In this document: positions 22,217-32,788 of the stretch, one piece after another
Numbering within the stretch: the first letter of the stretch is position 1
Layout: every line of letters begins with the position of its first letter
Source of the DNA: Mesotaenium endlicherianum
Lineage: Eukaryota; Streptophyta; Zygnematophyceae; Zygnematales; Mesotaeniaceae
Assembly: GCA_009602735.1 (NCBI GenBank)
Contig: WELA01008734.1
Coordinates: 16,024 to 51,234 of the forward strand
Length of the DNA: 35,211 nucleotides
Reading direction: 5' to 3'
Notes under the pieces: generated by a model
What the model was told of the DNA's origin: nothing
The model's input: only the letters and a program-made list of their open reading frames with translations
Databases searched by the model: none
Position numbers and translations under genes: made by a program

Positions 22217-22662
22217 TCTTGCTTGAGCATCTTGCGCCTGTTGTAGAGCTTTCTTCGCTGCTGTAANACTGCTGTAAGGGCCGCTTCTAATGTCTCCATA
22301 AAATCTGTGCCTGCAAGTACTTCATCATGGCCAACCGTGAAGCTCAGCGGCGTGGTTGGATGGAAGCCATAGTTGAGGAAGAATGGGGACTCTTGGGTAG
22401 AGGCTTGCGTCGTGTTGTTGTAGGCAAACTCCAGGGGGGTCAAGTACATGTCCCAGTCTTGCTCGAGGGTAGACACGTAGGCCTTTAGAGAGGTCTTTAG
22501 GGTACGATTCATACGCTCGGTTTGCCCATCTGATTGTGGGTGGTAGGCAGTAGACATATCCAGCGATGTACCCAAGTTCTTGAAGAGATTTTTCCAGAAA
22601 TGGCTTGTGAATCTTGGGTCTCTATCTGACACAATTCTTGATGGTAGTCCATGGAGTCGGAA
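22217..22662 (-). CDS. chromovirus 2 integrase core (second half)
   Basis: On the minus strand the sequence next to the gap reads FRLHGLPSRIVSDRDPRF, then HPQSDGQTERMNR and FAYNNTTQASTQESPFFLNY. These are the second Asp and the Glu of the integrase triad and the conserved downstream block. The first Asp lies in the unsequenced gap. Confidence 0.85.
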
Positions 22663-22850
22663 NNNNNNNNNNNNNNNNNNNNNNNNNNNNNNNNNNNNNN
22701 NNNNNNNNNNNNNNNNNNNNNNNNNNNNNNNNNNNNNNNNNNNNNNNNNNNNNNNNNNNNNNNNNNNNNNNNNNNNNNNNNNNNNNNNNNNNNNNNNNNN
22801 NNNNNNNNNNNNNNNNNNNNNNNNNNNNNNNNNNNNNNNNNNNNNNNNNN
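22663..22850. other. assembly gap (188 N)
   Basis: Run of N within the integrase core of chromovirus 2. Isolated N bases also occur at 22267 and 22870. Frames on either side should not be compared because the true gap length is unknown. Confidence 0.99.
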
Positions 22851-25337
22851 AAGATGTCCGTCCATTGTCNCGAGGATTGGTAATGGTTGGAGGAGTCCTC
22901 CCGCCTTTTGCGATGATGGCTTGATTCTTTGGCATGTGTCACAGCTCCTGCAGTACTTCTTGACTTGCTTAGACATGCCTGGCCAACAATAAGTCCTAGC
23001 TAGAACGCCCGTGGTCCTTAGGATTCCAAAGTGTCCTCCAAGAGGGTTGTCGTGTGCTTCTCGTAGAAGCAAGAGCCGGAGGTCTAAGTCATTAGGAACA
23101 CATCTCTGGCCCGTGTCTTGCCTCACCCAATAATTGCCTTCTTGCTTCTTGTATGGGTCCAAGGCTGCTTCTCCGTTCTTGTAGTAAGGGTCTCTTTCAT
23201 AGGCGGCTGAAAATCGAGCTTCCAGATCTGTCTTCAGGGATACCATCACTGCATTTAATTGCAGTCTTGAGAGGGGGTCAGCCGGGTTTGTCTTGCCGGG
23301 CTGGTACTGAATCGTGATGTTGTATTGTTGCAAGTATCCGCTCCATCTTGCTTGTCTCCTTGAGAGATACGGCTGCGTCTGGAGGTGCTTTAACGCCTCG
23401 TGGTCCGTGGTGACCAGTACTTTGCGTCCTTCAACGTAGCAGCGCCAAACCTTCAAGGCATGTACAATCGCCAATGCCTCTCGCTCCGTGGTTGTATAAT
23501 TTTGCTCGGCTGGATTTAGCTTCCTTGACTCGTAGGCGATGGGCTGCAGTCCCTTGCCTTGGTCTTGAAGCAGGATTGCTCCTATTGCATAGGAAGATGC
23601 ATCGGTGATGACGTGGAAGGGCCAATCTGGGTTTGGACTTGGGAGTGTGAGCACCGGGGATGTGGTCAATCTTCGCTTTAACTCTTGAAATGCCTCTTCC
23701 TCTTTCTCGGTCCATGTATATAGCCTGTCCTTCTTGAGTAGATCTGTCAGGGGGGCTGCTATGTGCGAGAAGCCTTGGATGAATTTTCTGTACCAATTGG
23801 CAAATCCCAAGAATGACTGGAGTTCTTTCTTGGTCGTGGGGGTTGGCCATTCCTCCACCACCGTGGTCTTCTTGGGGTCTATCTTGATGCCATCAGCAGT
23901 CACGTGGAGACCTAGGAACTCCACTTCTTGTTTGGCAAACTCGCATTTTGACTCCTTCGCAAACAGCTTGTTTTGCTTCAATACTTCAAGGACTTCTTTC
24001 AAGTGTCTCGCATGCTCTTCAAGGGTCTTGCTGTAGATAAGGATGTCATCGATGAATACCACCACAAATCTGTCCAACATGGGCTGAAATATGGTGTTCA
24101 TCATAGTCATGAAAGTTGCTGGCGCGTTGGTGAGTCCAAATGGCAGGACCATGAACTCAAAATGTCCATATCTTGTCCTGAATGCCGTCTTCTCTATGTC
24201 CGGTTCTGCGATGCGAATCTGGTGGTAGCCGCTCCGTAAGTCAATCTTCGTGAAGTACTTGGCTCCAACCAGCCGGTCCATGAGCTCATCCATGCGCGGC
24301 AGCGGGTATCGATTCTTGATGGTGATCTTGTTGAGGGCGCGATAGTCCACACACATCCTCAAGGTACCATCTTTCTTCTTGACAAATAGCACCGGGGCTC
24401 CAAATGGCGACTTGCTAGGTCGAATGAAGCCATGCTCCAGTAGCTCCTTGATTTGCTTCTTGACTTCGTCTAGCTCCGTGTATGACATTTTGAACGTAGG
24501 CCGAGAGATGGGCTTGCTTCCGGGCTCCAACTCTATCTTGTGGTCTACGAATCTTTTGGGGGGTAGGCCCTTGGGCAATTCCGGGGAGAACACTTCTTTG
24601 TAGTCCTCAAAGACTTCTTGTATCTCCTTGGGAACGGGGCTGCCTTCTTGACTCTCGATGTCTTTCTTGATGTCTTTTGGCGTGATCAAGGCCAAAAGAA
24701 GCTCGTGTCCCTTCCTCACAAGTCTCTTGAGTTGGAGGGCGGACAATAGTATCTCGTGTGCCGGCTTCTGGATGTCTTGGGTCTGGATATTCTGGATTGC
24801 GCGCAAAATACAGATTCTTGAAGTGATGTCATTCTTGATCTTGATAGTACCGGTCCTCCAATCAACTTGGGGGTTGTGCTTGGTCAACCAAGGCGTCCCT
24901 AGGATGACGTCGTACTTGCCCAATTGCATGGGGGAGAACACTACTCTATCCTTGAAGGACTTGATAGAGAGTGCCAAGGGGTACGTCTTCTTGGAAGGGG
25001 TAGTATAGGAGAATCCATCGGGCATCATAATCTCCTCGTCGTGGTCAAGAGTTCGCATAGTAATACCGTGCTTGGTGGCAAAATCTGCAGCAATGAAGTT
25101 GCCTTGAGCTCCGCTATCCACCAAGATGTGGACCTTCTCTCCTCCAAGGTAACCTCTCAAACTCATTGGGGCTGGAACGTCGTCTTCAACGGGGGTCTCC
25201 ACCTCACTTGGCGTGTTGCCTTCTCGTGAAGTGGGTCTTGGGGTGGTAGGCTCCTGGCCTACCGGCGCTGTCCGTTTTTTGACAACTTTTTGGGGCATGA
25301 AAGTGCACGATGGCCCTTTTCCTTGCAATAGAAGCAT
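22851..25337 (-). CDS. chromovirus 2 pol: protease, RT, RNase H, integrase zinc domain
   Basis: One long open frame on the minus strand. Protease [13 protein letters not shown] (Asp about residue 74) and [10 protein letters not shown] with [42 protein letters not shown] and catalytic FIDD (residues 428-431); RNase H with [15 protein letters not shown] (Asp about 579) and [10 protein letters not shown]; integrase HHCC finger ([10 protein letters not shown] ... CRSCDTCQ) before the gap. All these residues are intact. It overlaps the end of gag by 79 nt in another frame, so translation would need ribosomal frameshifting, as in many retroelements. The upstream 20 or so codons are simply the overlap and carry no ATG-dependent start. 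Confidence 0.93.
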
Positions 25338-26539
25338 AGTCCAGCCGTCATGAGAGCTTCTTTTTCAGCCGGGGAGAGTCTTGCTTTCACTCCTTGCTGG
25401 TTTCTTGCATCATAAGTGTCATTGGAGGGTCTTCCACTCTTCCGGGCAGCCGCGGGGTCCCTTTTAATAACTCCGATTTCCATGGGTGTGGGTCCAGATT
25501 CGGATGTGGAAGGGGCTGCGTACACCCGCGTCGTCGGTACCCGTGAAGATGAAGGCACGGAGTGCTTGAAATCCAAGGTATCCACCTTTTGGGCCACTTC
25601 AATGATCTTTGAGAAGTCCGTCAAGTCGCGTAACTCCACTTCCTTTGCCACCTTGGGTTTGAGGCCAAAGATGTAACGGTCAATCTTCTCCTCGAGAGAC
25701 ATGTTGGGGATCTCAAGAGTGAGGGCGTGAAATCTGGATGTATACTCTTGAACGGACGTCGTTTGCTTGAGATGGTGGAGCTTTCCTCGGGCAATCTTCT
25801 CCGCATTGATGGGCATGAATTGCTTCTTGAGGGCCTCACGAAAATCTGCCCATCTTGCATATGATGGTGGGGGCTCTTGGCCGAGCATGGGGTGCGCCAT
25901 AGCTTGATATATAGCCGCTTGATAGTTACGCCACCATGATGTTGCTGCTCCTCTAAGTAAGGTAACGGCAAAGGGAACGTAGTCCTCCTCGGGTACTTCA
26001 AGGAACGCGAGGTACGTCTCCACTTGGTAGAGCCATAAATTCAGGTTGGCACCTTTCCCGGGGTTGAAAGTGTCGGGTTTGCCGGGCTTGATGAGTTTCC
26101 TTGCTCTCGTTGGCTCTTGTGGAGGCGCTTGAGCCGGGGCTGGATTTTGAGCATTGCTCGCAATAGGGGCAACCATGGCAGCCATAGCTTCTCTTGACGC
26201 TTGCACGGTTGCTTCATAGGTGGCCAAGCCCACTTGGTTGTGGACGGTCATTAGGAAGGCTGCCCACTCATTTGCGGGAACTCCTTGTGGTGGGGTCAAC
26301 TTTGCTATAGCGGCTGCCACGGGATTTGACGGTGCTCCTCCTTGTGGTGCTTCTTATTGTTGCAGATTTCCTTGAGTGGGCTCTCCCATCGGCGCTGGAG
26401 GAGGGTGTACTCCTCCTTGTGGTGCTTCTTGTTGTTGCAGATTTTCTTGAGTGGGCTCTCCCATCGGCGCTGGAGGAGGGTGTCTTGGAGAGGAAGGGCT
26501 TTCTTCAAAAGCTTGCTGTTGGTCTTGAGGATCGGCCAT
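25259..26539 (-). pseudogene. chromovirus 2 gag with CCHC knuckle (one internal stop)
   Basis: ATG at 26539 (MADPQDQQQAFEESP). A 25-residue unit (PPPAPMGEPTQ..NLQQ.EAPQGG) is present twice. A TAA at 26354-26356 interrupts the second copy where the first has CAA (Gln); the frame then stays open to 25259. The capsid-like part includes NLWLYQVETYLAFLEVP, LLRGAATSWWRNY, WADFREALKKQFMP and YTSRFHALTLEIPNMS, the retrotransposon gag pattern. Near the C-terminus [14 protein letters not shown] is a CX2CX4HX4C zinc knuckle that binds RNA. A shorter product could start downstream of the TAA, but no well-placed ATG is evident. Confidence 0.88.
26336..26485. repeat. two 75-bp tandem units in gag
   Basis: The plus-strand unit tcctccttgtggtgcttctt... 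to ...ggcgctggaggagggtgt occurs twice back to back with a few differences. One of these is tta (TAA on the coding strand) versus ttg. Confidence 0.85.
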
Positions 26540-26559
26540 CTTCTTGTGCTACCAAAGTG

Positions 26560-26576
26560 CCTAGCTCCGATACCAT
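26560..26576 (-). other. primer binding site of chromovirus 2 (tRNA-iMet type)
   Basis: Minus strand directly inside the 5' LTR: A-TGGTATCGGAGCTAGG. It agrees with the initiator-Met primer site TGGTATCAGAGCCAGG at 14 of 16 positions. Confidence 0.88.
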
Positions 26577-27078
26577 TGTAGTGAAACAGATCGATGAAGT
26601 ACCTAGTGAAATGTAATACTTTATCTATTCAAGACAAGGATCTTTGAACACAAGTGGTAGCTTCTTGAAAGAGAGATGGCTTCTTGAAAGTTAATATATT
26701 TCTGGATTTTGGCAAGTACAAGAGTGATTCTGGAATGTCTTTCTATGTTCTAGCTCTTGTTTATATACTTGCTAAATAAGTAATTTCTAAGAAGGTGTAT
26801 GTTGATGTGTTGGCACCCAACACATCCCAAAACTTGCCACCTCTTTCTAGAATAATGTACACATGTTCTTTTGAGCTAAATATGGCACATTTGACTTTTG
26901 CCACGTGGAGTTCTTCTAGGTCTTTTCTCTAACTTCGAAAATGCCTTAGAAGGTTCAAAGGACATGAACCAAGTCACTAGAGTACCTATTCACACTTGAA
27001 TCCACACAATACTACTCCAAATATATTTGAAAACATTAAAATATATGCAACTAATATATAATAACTCAAATCACTACA
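26577..27078 (-). repeat. 5' LTR of chromovirus 2 (502 bp)
   Basis: Partner of 20365-20857; slightly longer because of small indels near its end (aaatatatgcaa region). Confidence 0.95.
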
Positions 27079-27083
27079 TAGCC

Positions 27084-30000
27084 CCATCCCAAAAAGGAAT
27101 GAAATTAAAAGGTGAATAAGTAGTAATATAGTACTAAAAGTGTGCTACTACTGCTCTTCAGCTCAATCTCAGGTAAGTAACAACTTACTGTTAGAGTAAT
27201 AATGAATCCTCAAATCTGCTTCCAACCCTAAAGTCTGCCTCCAATCTGCCCCCAAGGCAAAAGTCAAGTAAATATGATTTGTTTCCCCTTCTTATGATGC
27301 TTATGTTGATACTCACACTTGACTGTGTTTCCCAGGCTGCTCGTACCCCTCCTCAAAAAACCATCTCAAAATTCTTAAAAACGAATTTCTCCAAAAATCT
27401 ATGGGGCAAATATGACCCAAAGTCGCTTCTGGTTCTTTCAAAGCAAAAAACAAGCATTATAATTAACTGTGCTCGAAGTTGATGGGGCGGAAGTGTAGCA
27501 AAAAGAGCAATAGTTTTACCTGTAGCAGGCTCTAAAATCGTGAATTCGCCACTTTGATTTAGTCGTAGATGACTCTAATCTTCGTCTCAAATCTTATTTT
27601 TTGTTATGAGGTGTTCGTCCTTAAGTGCTTAACAACTTTTAGTCAGGACTTGTAAGAGCTAGCAACGTGTGCAGAGAATACAAAGAAGAAAGAGTGAGCT
27701 GCTGCAACGCGTTCTTAACTTCCACAAATTCGTCGAGAGCGAATACGAACGGTGTCGAAATGGTACCCTCAGCGCCAAATTTAAGTGTCCGTAATTTCAC
27801 CCGCGCGTGGTGCATGTGAGGTTAAGTAGCTTTCATTGAAATGTGAATATCTTTTACAATTTCTATCCAAATGACGCGAAATTGGTCACGTTCGGAAGGT
27901 GGCTCAATGCTCTACATTTCTATGAACTTTAATATGGTTTTTTACCACTATGAAAAGACAAACGCAATATGGGTGGACCCTCACACGCTTGTAGCTTAAG
28001 ATTGGTGCACCGATCCCGTCCAGTAAATCATGACAATTATATACTAATTTGAAATTGCAACGACTAGATATATACTGGTTTAAACAATTAGGCCACAATC
28101 AACCACAACTCTTTAATGTCCCTATGATGGCACTTTAACCTGCATGTTCTTGCCTTCGGCCAATAAGTTTCCCACCCATGAATCTTTGGAGAAATCCATG
28201 GTAATTGTTTGCTAGGTCTCTCCTAGGGCACTAAAATATTTGCTGTGCATGATCGGTGTTGTGCATGATTAAACATAAGGTGACTTTTGTTGATGACTAA
28301 ACTATAAGCAATCCTAATTTACACAATATTAGGAAAGCATCATAACTTTTCATCATCACTCCGGTTTCAAAACGTTCGATGATTATGATTTTTTTGGAGT
28401 ATTTTTAGATCATATTTTGGTTGCTGAATTACGTACTTATTACAAGCCATGGCGGGCTTTTAGCTACCAAGAAGATTCTCTTGAAACATTATTGTAAGGT
28501 CATAGGTTTATAAAGTGCATTTTTGAGTTTTATGAAAGTATGTTTTGATTGTATATAAGTGTAGAGTGCATTTTTTTGATCATTTTGATATAAAGTTCAT
28601 CGAATTTGGTTAAGTATTGAGAGAGTTATGGATTTTAGAAGTTTAATTAGTTTTGAGATCGGTTGACGACTGTCCTTAATTCGCGATGAGCGCGACCGTC
28701 GGATTGACCGACAGCGTCGAGCGATCTGGGCCGTTAGAGTGATTTCGAACCTTCACGTAACTTTGGCTGACGCGGAGTGCCGACTAGGTCGATTTACCTA
28801 GAAGTTTCGGATTAGCCTAGCGCGTCTAAGTTAGTATATTCTAAATATTTCGATGCATGCATGTGGACATCAAATCGGCCCGACACGTCAAATGAGATTG
28901 ATTTGGCCTTCTCACGAATATTCTGGAAGGGACAATTTGACAAACACTTGTGAAAATCCCTTGCTCTCTCGTCTAGAGAGGAGGACTTAGGTCAGAAAAC
29001 TATAAATAAGCATAATAACTTCATTTCTTATCAGTTTTTACTTTTAGAAATTTCTACGAGTTTGTAATGACAAGGCCTTTCTTCCTACACCATTTGAGAG
29101 CAGTTTCTTGCTACTCAAAATGTTGAGTATATTTCCCAAGCTTTCTTAGTAATCTGTCGCTGCACTCTTTAGTATGATTGCAACCAGTTCCTTTCCTCGT
29201 GAGTTACTACGCTTCCACTAGGGCACTCCGCCCCTTTCAACTATCTACACATATGATGGTTGAAAAGAGATAGTGCATGTAATATCATTGTTCTTACAAT
29301 CTTGGGATTCTTTAAGTTTATCCAAGGTGAAACTATTCACCTTGGTACTTGGTAAATAAAAATAATACATTTCGAAAGGATTTCTAAAAATCTTCTTCTA
29401 AATCAGCGAAAAATCGAGCAGATGCAACTTGATATTAGTACCTTAAGTCTCCACCAATTATTTAAGTGGAATAAATGGAATTGCATGGGCGTCCTAAGGG
29501 AAGGTATTAAGAACATACATGTATGAGATAATTGTTGCGAAGACCCAAGAGGTGGATGGTTTGCTCGTTAGAGAAGGGGCGGGTAAAAAAAAGCACATTG
29601 TGCTCTTACCCTTCAATGTAAAAATATTAACGCAATCCATCCATCACCTTTTAGAGTGTTCAATGTTATCATTGGCATATGTAGTCTTGGTCATTGTCAA
29701 ATCTGCTTGTAGAAGGTACATTGCCTAACTTTTTATCACATTGATACCTATTTTTTTATCGTCTGTCCACGTTATGAAGCGCAGAGTCAACAATATGTAA
29801 GGAAATTGAAAGAGCCTTCTTTGAGTCAATCTTGACCTTTTTTCACCTCCGCTCCAGCTTCGTTGGTCCGAGACCTGCTTTTGCTTTGACCAAATGCTAA
29901 CACGCTCTATCTAAGAAGACATGCGTGACGCGTTGAGAAGCTCTCAAATACTTGCCTTTTTGAATCGTCTCCTGAGAACTTTGACCAGAGTTTCAACTTC

Positions 30001-30636
30001 GACCCGGATTTCAACTGCATCTAGACGGATGAGAGAGGCTTCAAGGTATATCAATTTGGTGAGCTTGTGTGTGCGGAAAAAGAGCTGATGTTTAAAATGT
30101 CTTTTAAGACTTATCTCAAATTCCAAATTCTTCACATAAGAGCTACTCAGGAGAAGGGTAGATAGAACAATTAGCCAACAAGAACCTCCAAAATGCTTGT
30201 GGATCTGTCTTCATGTCGTATAAATCGCGTACCAAGTAGTTACATTTGGTATGTGCACAGAATGGGGACAAAAAGGGGTGTGAGGCCAATTTTTGTGGAT
30301 AAAATGTGTTGCACGTTATGGAGACAAGTTGACTTGTCAATGACAAGGGCCTACATGTGCTAGTGGTAGTTTCATATACTATGTGAGTTTGGTGGATAAT
30401 TTGCTTTCATTTTCACACTTTGAAGGTTAGAACCATAATTTGCTCTCATTAAAGCTCATTGAGAGTGAATGTTTACAACCAAAGTTGTGGTAGTCAATGG
30501 TCGTTAACATGCGAGTGTGGTCTCACGCAGATAGGTGCAAATAGATTGTAAATAGGCATAAAATAGGACGATTTTAGACGAAAGTCCTGATGTGCATAGT
30601 TAATTCAGCGCAAGCAATCTGGCCGCTCGATGCCAC
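27084..30636. other. AT-rich region without recognised genes
   Basis: Many short open frames with no domain signature. About 28990-29010 holds a good TATA-like ctataaataagc on the plus strand, possibly a promoter or LTR relic. Weak open frames on the minus strand at 30143-30346 and 29944-30135 may be remains of one retroelement protein but show no diagnostic motif. No tRNA, rRNA or CRISPR-like array is seen. Confidence 0.5.
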
Positions 30637-31612
30637 GGGGTGCTGATTGTCGCAACTTTTTCCAAAATATCAAACTTGCAAGTGGGTCAGCCGAAATCTT
30701 TGTCTTATTGATTATTTGCGCAGTATTAAAATCTCTTGCGCGCAACTAAGAGACAATTGATTCTTGCGCAACATTTTTTGAAGAAGGTGCAAATCTTTAG
30801 ATTCATTGACATGTTGTGCAACATATGTGGCCGGCTATGTTGCAGGATGCCCATAAATATTGATTTTTGTCATAAGTTAAATCTTTTAAATACAGTAAAA
30901 CTCAACTTTATCTGCACAAGAGCAAGAAATATTGAAAAAAATGCTTGCCAAAAATACTTTAATTTCTTTTCGCGAAGAGGCCCCTCTGTTCATAAAGAGT
31001 TAGCATCCAATGCTAGATGCTTGTCTTTGCATATCTTTGGTGCGCAGCGCACGCTACAGACACATGCTTTATTTGTGTTACTCGCTAAATATCCAAGTTT
31101 GTAGTCCCTATATTTCCCTCCTCTCCTTTTCACTGACAACGTTAATTATTCGATCCTATTCAAATTGAAGCAAAGTCATTTTTTAAACCATTTCAAACAT
31201 GGGGTGCTAACTATTTTCATCCGAAGGGACTTCTTGGCGAAAAAAATCAGAGTATTTTTGTTGGCGATCTTTTCTTGATAATTCTTGCTTTCGTGCGAAA
31301 ATAATCAATCTCGACGAATGTTGGTGCATTTAATCAAACGGTCTAACTAGTAACTACCCTACGAATGGAATCAATTTGGTAGGCATTTTTGCGACATAGC
31401 CGGCCACATATATTTCACAAAATATAGATAAAGTGTACTTTGGCGCCTTCATCAAGTGCCCTTGCGCAAATAATCAGTGGTATGCAGTACCCTGCATTGG
31501 AATTCGACATTGCGCAAAGAACCAATGAAGCAAGGATTTTGGCGGAGCGACTTGCAAGTTTTGCGAAAAAAAATCAATATTTTAGGAATCGTCGCGACAT
31601 TTAGCAACCCAT
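30637..31612. mobile_element. foldback/MITE-like inverted-repeat element
   Basis: The left arm (about 30637-30850) and the reverse complement of the right arm (about 31385-31612) align over some 200 bp with gaps: outer GGGGTGCTGATTGTCGC versus GGGTTGCTAAATGTCGC, then aaacttgcaagt, attgattatttgcgca-type blocks, and an inner ATATGTGGCCGGCTATGT that is almost perfect. A further GGGGTGCTAAC start occurs at about 31201, suggesting nested or partially duplicated ends. No transposase is visible in the ~530-bp centre. Target duplications could not be set with confidence. Confidence 0.5.
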
Positions 31613-31702
31613 GATTTCAATCAAACCTTCAGTTGAAGCTTTAAGCCTTTGACCTTCCAAGCGCGTGGAAAGCGGTCAAACACTTTCTGGGTGTTGGCCG
31701 GC

Positions 31703-31745
31703 TGGTCTTGGTGGGTCTTGGTGGGTCTTGGCAGGTCTTGGCAGG
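31703..31745. repeat. 10-bp tandem repeat (ggtcttggtg)4
   Basis: Four exact-period units: two ggtcttggtg, then two ggtcttggca. Confidence 0.85.
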
Positions 31746-31805
31746 GTATTGGAAGCTGAGGTTATAGTGCTTACCCATTAGGCCGTTATTGTTTTTGGCC
31801 ATTAA

Positions 31806-31880
31806 TGGGGGCCAGCAGGGGCCAGCGAGGGCAGGCGGGGGACAATTAAGCGGTAGGCCGGGGCCAGCAGGGGCCAGTCT
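31806..31880. repeat. GC-rich repeat of ggggccagca
   Basis: ggggccagcaggggccag appears twice, about 55 bases apart, within a GC-rich patch that marks the start of the higher-GC right end of the window. Confidence 0.6.
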
Positions 31881-32788
31881 CGAGTCTCGAATCCTCTCGA
31901 CTCAGCCAGACTCAGCACCCCTCGGGAGTCGGGCCTCAGCACTGAGCAGGCCTCAGCCCTGGCCTCGCCCCACTGCCCCCGGTGGCCCCCGGCATTGGAA
32001 GGAGAGGCTAAGGATGGAATTGGATGGAATAGACGTGTCTGGACCAGCTTGCTTGTGCCACCTGGTACTAGACGGCTTTGCGAAGGCGTATGAGACACGA
32101 GAGCGGTACCACCACCAATGAGCACTGATATTAAGGCGTGGAAGTTTAAGCAGCAACTACTTTGTTTCAAACCACGTGTTGACTGGATTTGGCTCTATGC
32201 CGTGCCCGATCATGCCAACTCATCCCCGTCTAGCTCCGTGAAGCCTTCATCTACCGCGATCCAGCTCCACCTTGGGCACGGCTTGGCACCAGCTTGGAAC
32301 GGCCGCGCTCTGCTGCTGCTCACTGCTGCTGCTCTGCTGGCTCTGCTGGCTCTGCTGGCTCTGCTCCGTTTCCCACCTCCAAGCTGCTTGGGGGTCTTTG
32401 CTCGTTCGAGACCACCAGTTGCACAACTGCGCAGTGCGCACACGATCTTCGTTATACACTTTCAGAAGCAATCACTTATTACTGATAGAAAAGTCCCCTC
32501 TAAAGTCACGTCCAACTTCACACCTGTAGCGCGTCTATATCACTTCTGGCCCTGCAAGTGTTAACCACTCAATTGATTAATATCCTGTAGAGCATCACAC
32601 GGCAAGCTGTGCTGAGAATTTTGTTTGCGTAACGGAGATCTGAACTACAATAGCCTCAGCCCTTTCACTCAATTGTTCACGAGGCGTAGGACGTGCGGAT
32701 AGTGCCCTCCGTTGAATTGCAAAGAGTTTTCAAGGGGTGGAGGGGAGTACGATGACTGTGGTGCAAGCTCTTTCACCGGCGGCAAACA
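31881..32788. other. region upstream of the FYVE gene
   Basis: No gene is recognised. It contains a (ctg)n-rich tract (about 32308-32366) and should include the FYVE gene promoter and 5' UTR. Confidence 0.5.
32308..32366. repeat. CTG/CTCTGCTGG repeat
   Basis: Short (ctg)n runs followed by three ctctgctgg-type 9-bp units. Confidence 0.8.

Larger units (their letters stand above)
20365..27078 (-). mobile_element. Ty3/gypsy chromovirus 2, nearly complete, minus orientation
   Basis: LTRs at 20365-20857 and 26577-27078 start TGTAGTG and end CACTACA (7-bp inverted ends). Target duplication TAGCC at 20360-20364 and 27079-27083. Minus-strand order: LTR, iMet-type primer site, gag with CCHC, protease, RT, RNase H, integrase, chromodomain, 3' spacer, LTR. 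The two LTRs differ at about 20-25 positions by eye, so insertion is not very recent. RT (FIDD) and RNase H (TDAS) motifs are intact. A 188-base gap and two single N bases prevent judging the integrase frame. Confidence 0.95.

Noticed and set aside
27765..27800. Possible LTR edge and primer site (minus ACACTTAAATTTGGCGCTGAGGG)
   Set aside because: It resembles a retroelement primer region, but I could not find a matching second LTR or a coding remnant nearby.
29944..30346. Two minus-strand open frames suggestive of a retroelement protein
   Set aside because: Phrases such as DPQAFWRFLLANC look protein-like, but no RT, nuclease or zinc motif can be identified and the frames are short.
32308..32366. 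Short repeats as a CRISPR array
   Set aside because: This is a trinucleotide/9-bp microsatellite with no unique spacers, in a eukaryotic genome.
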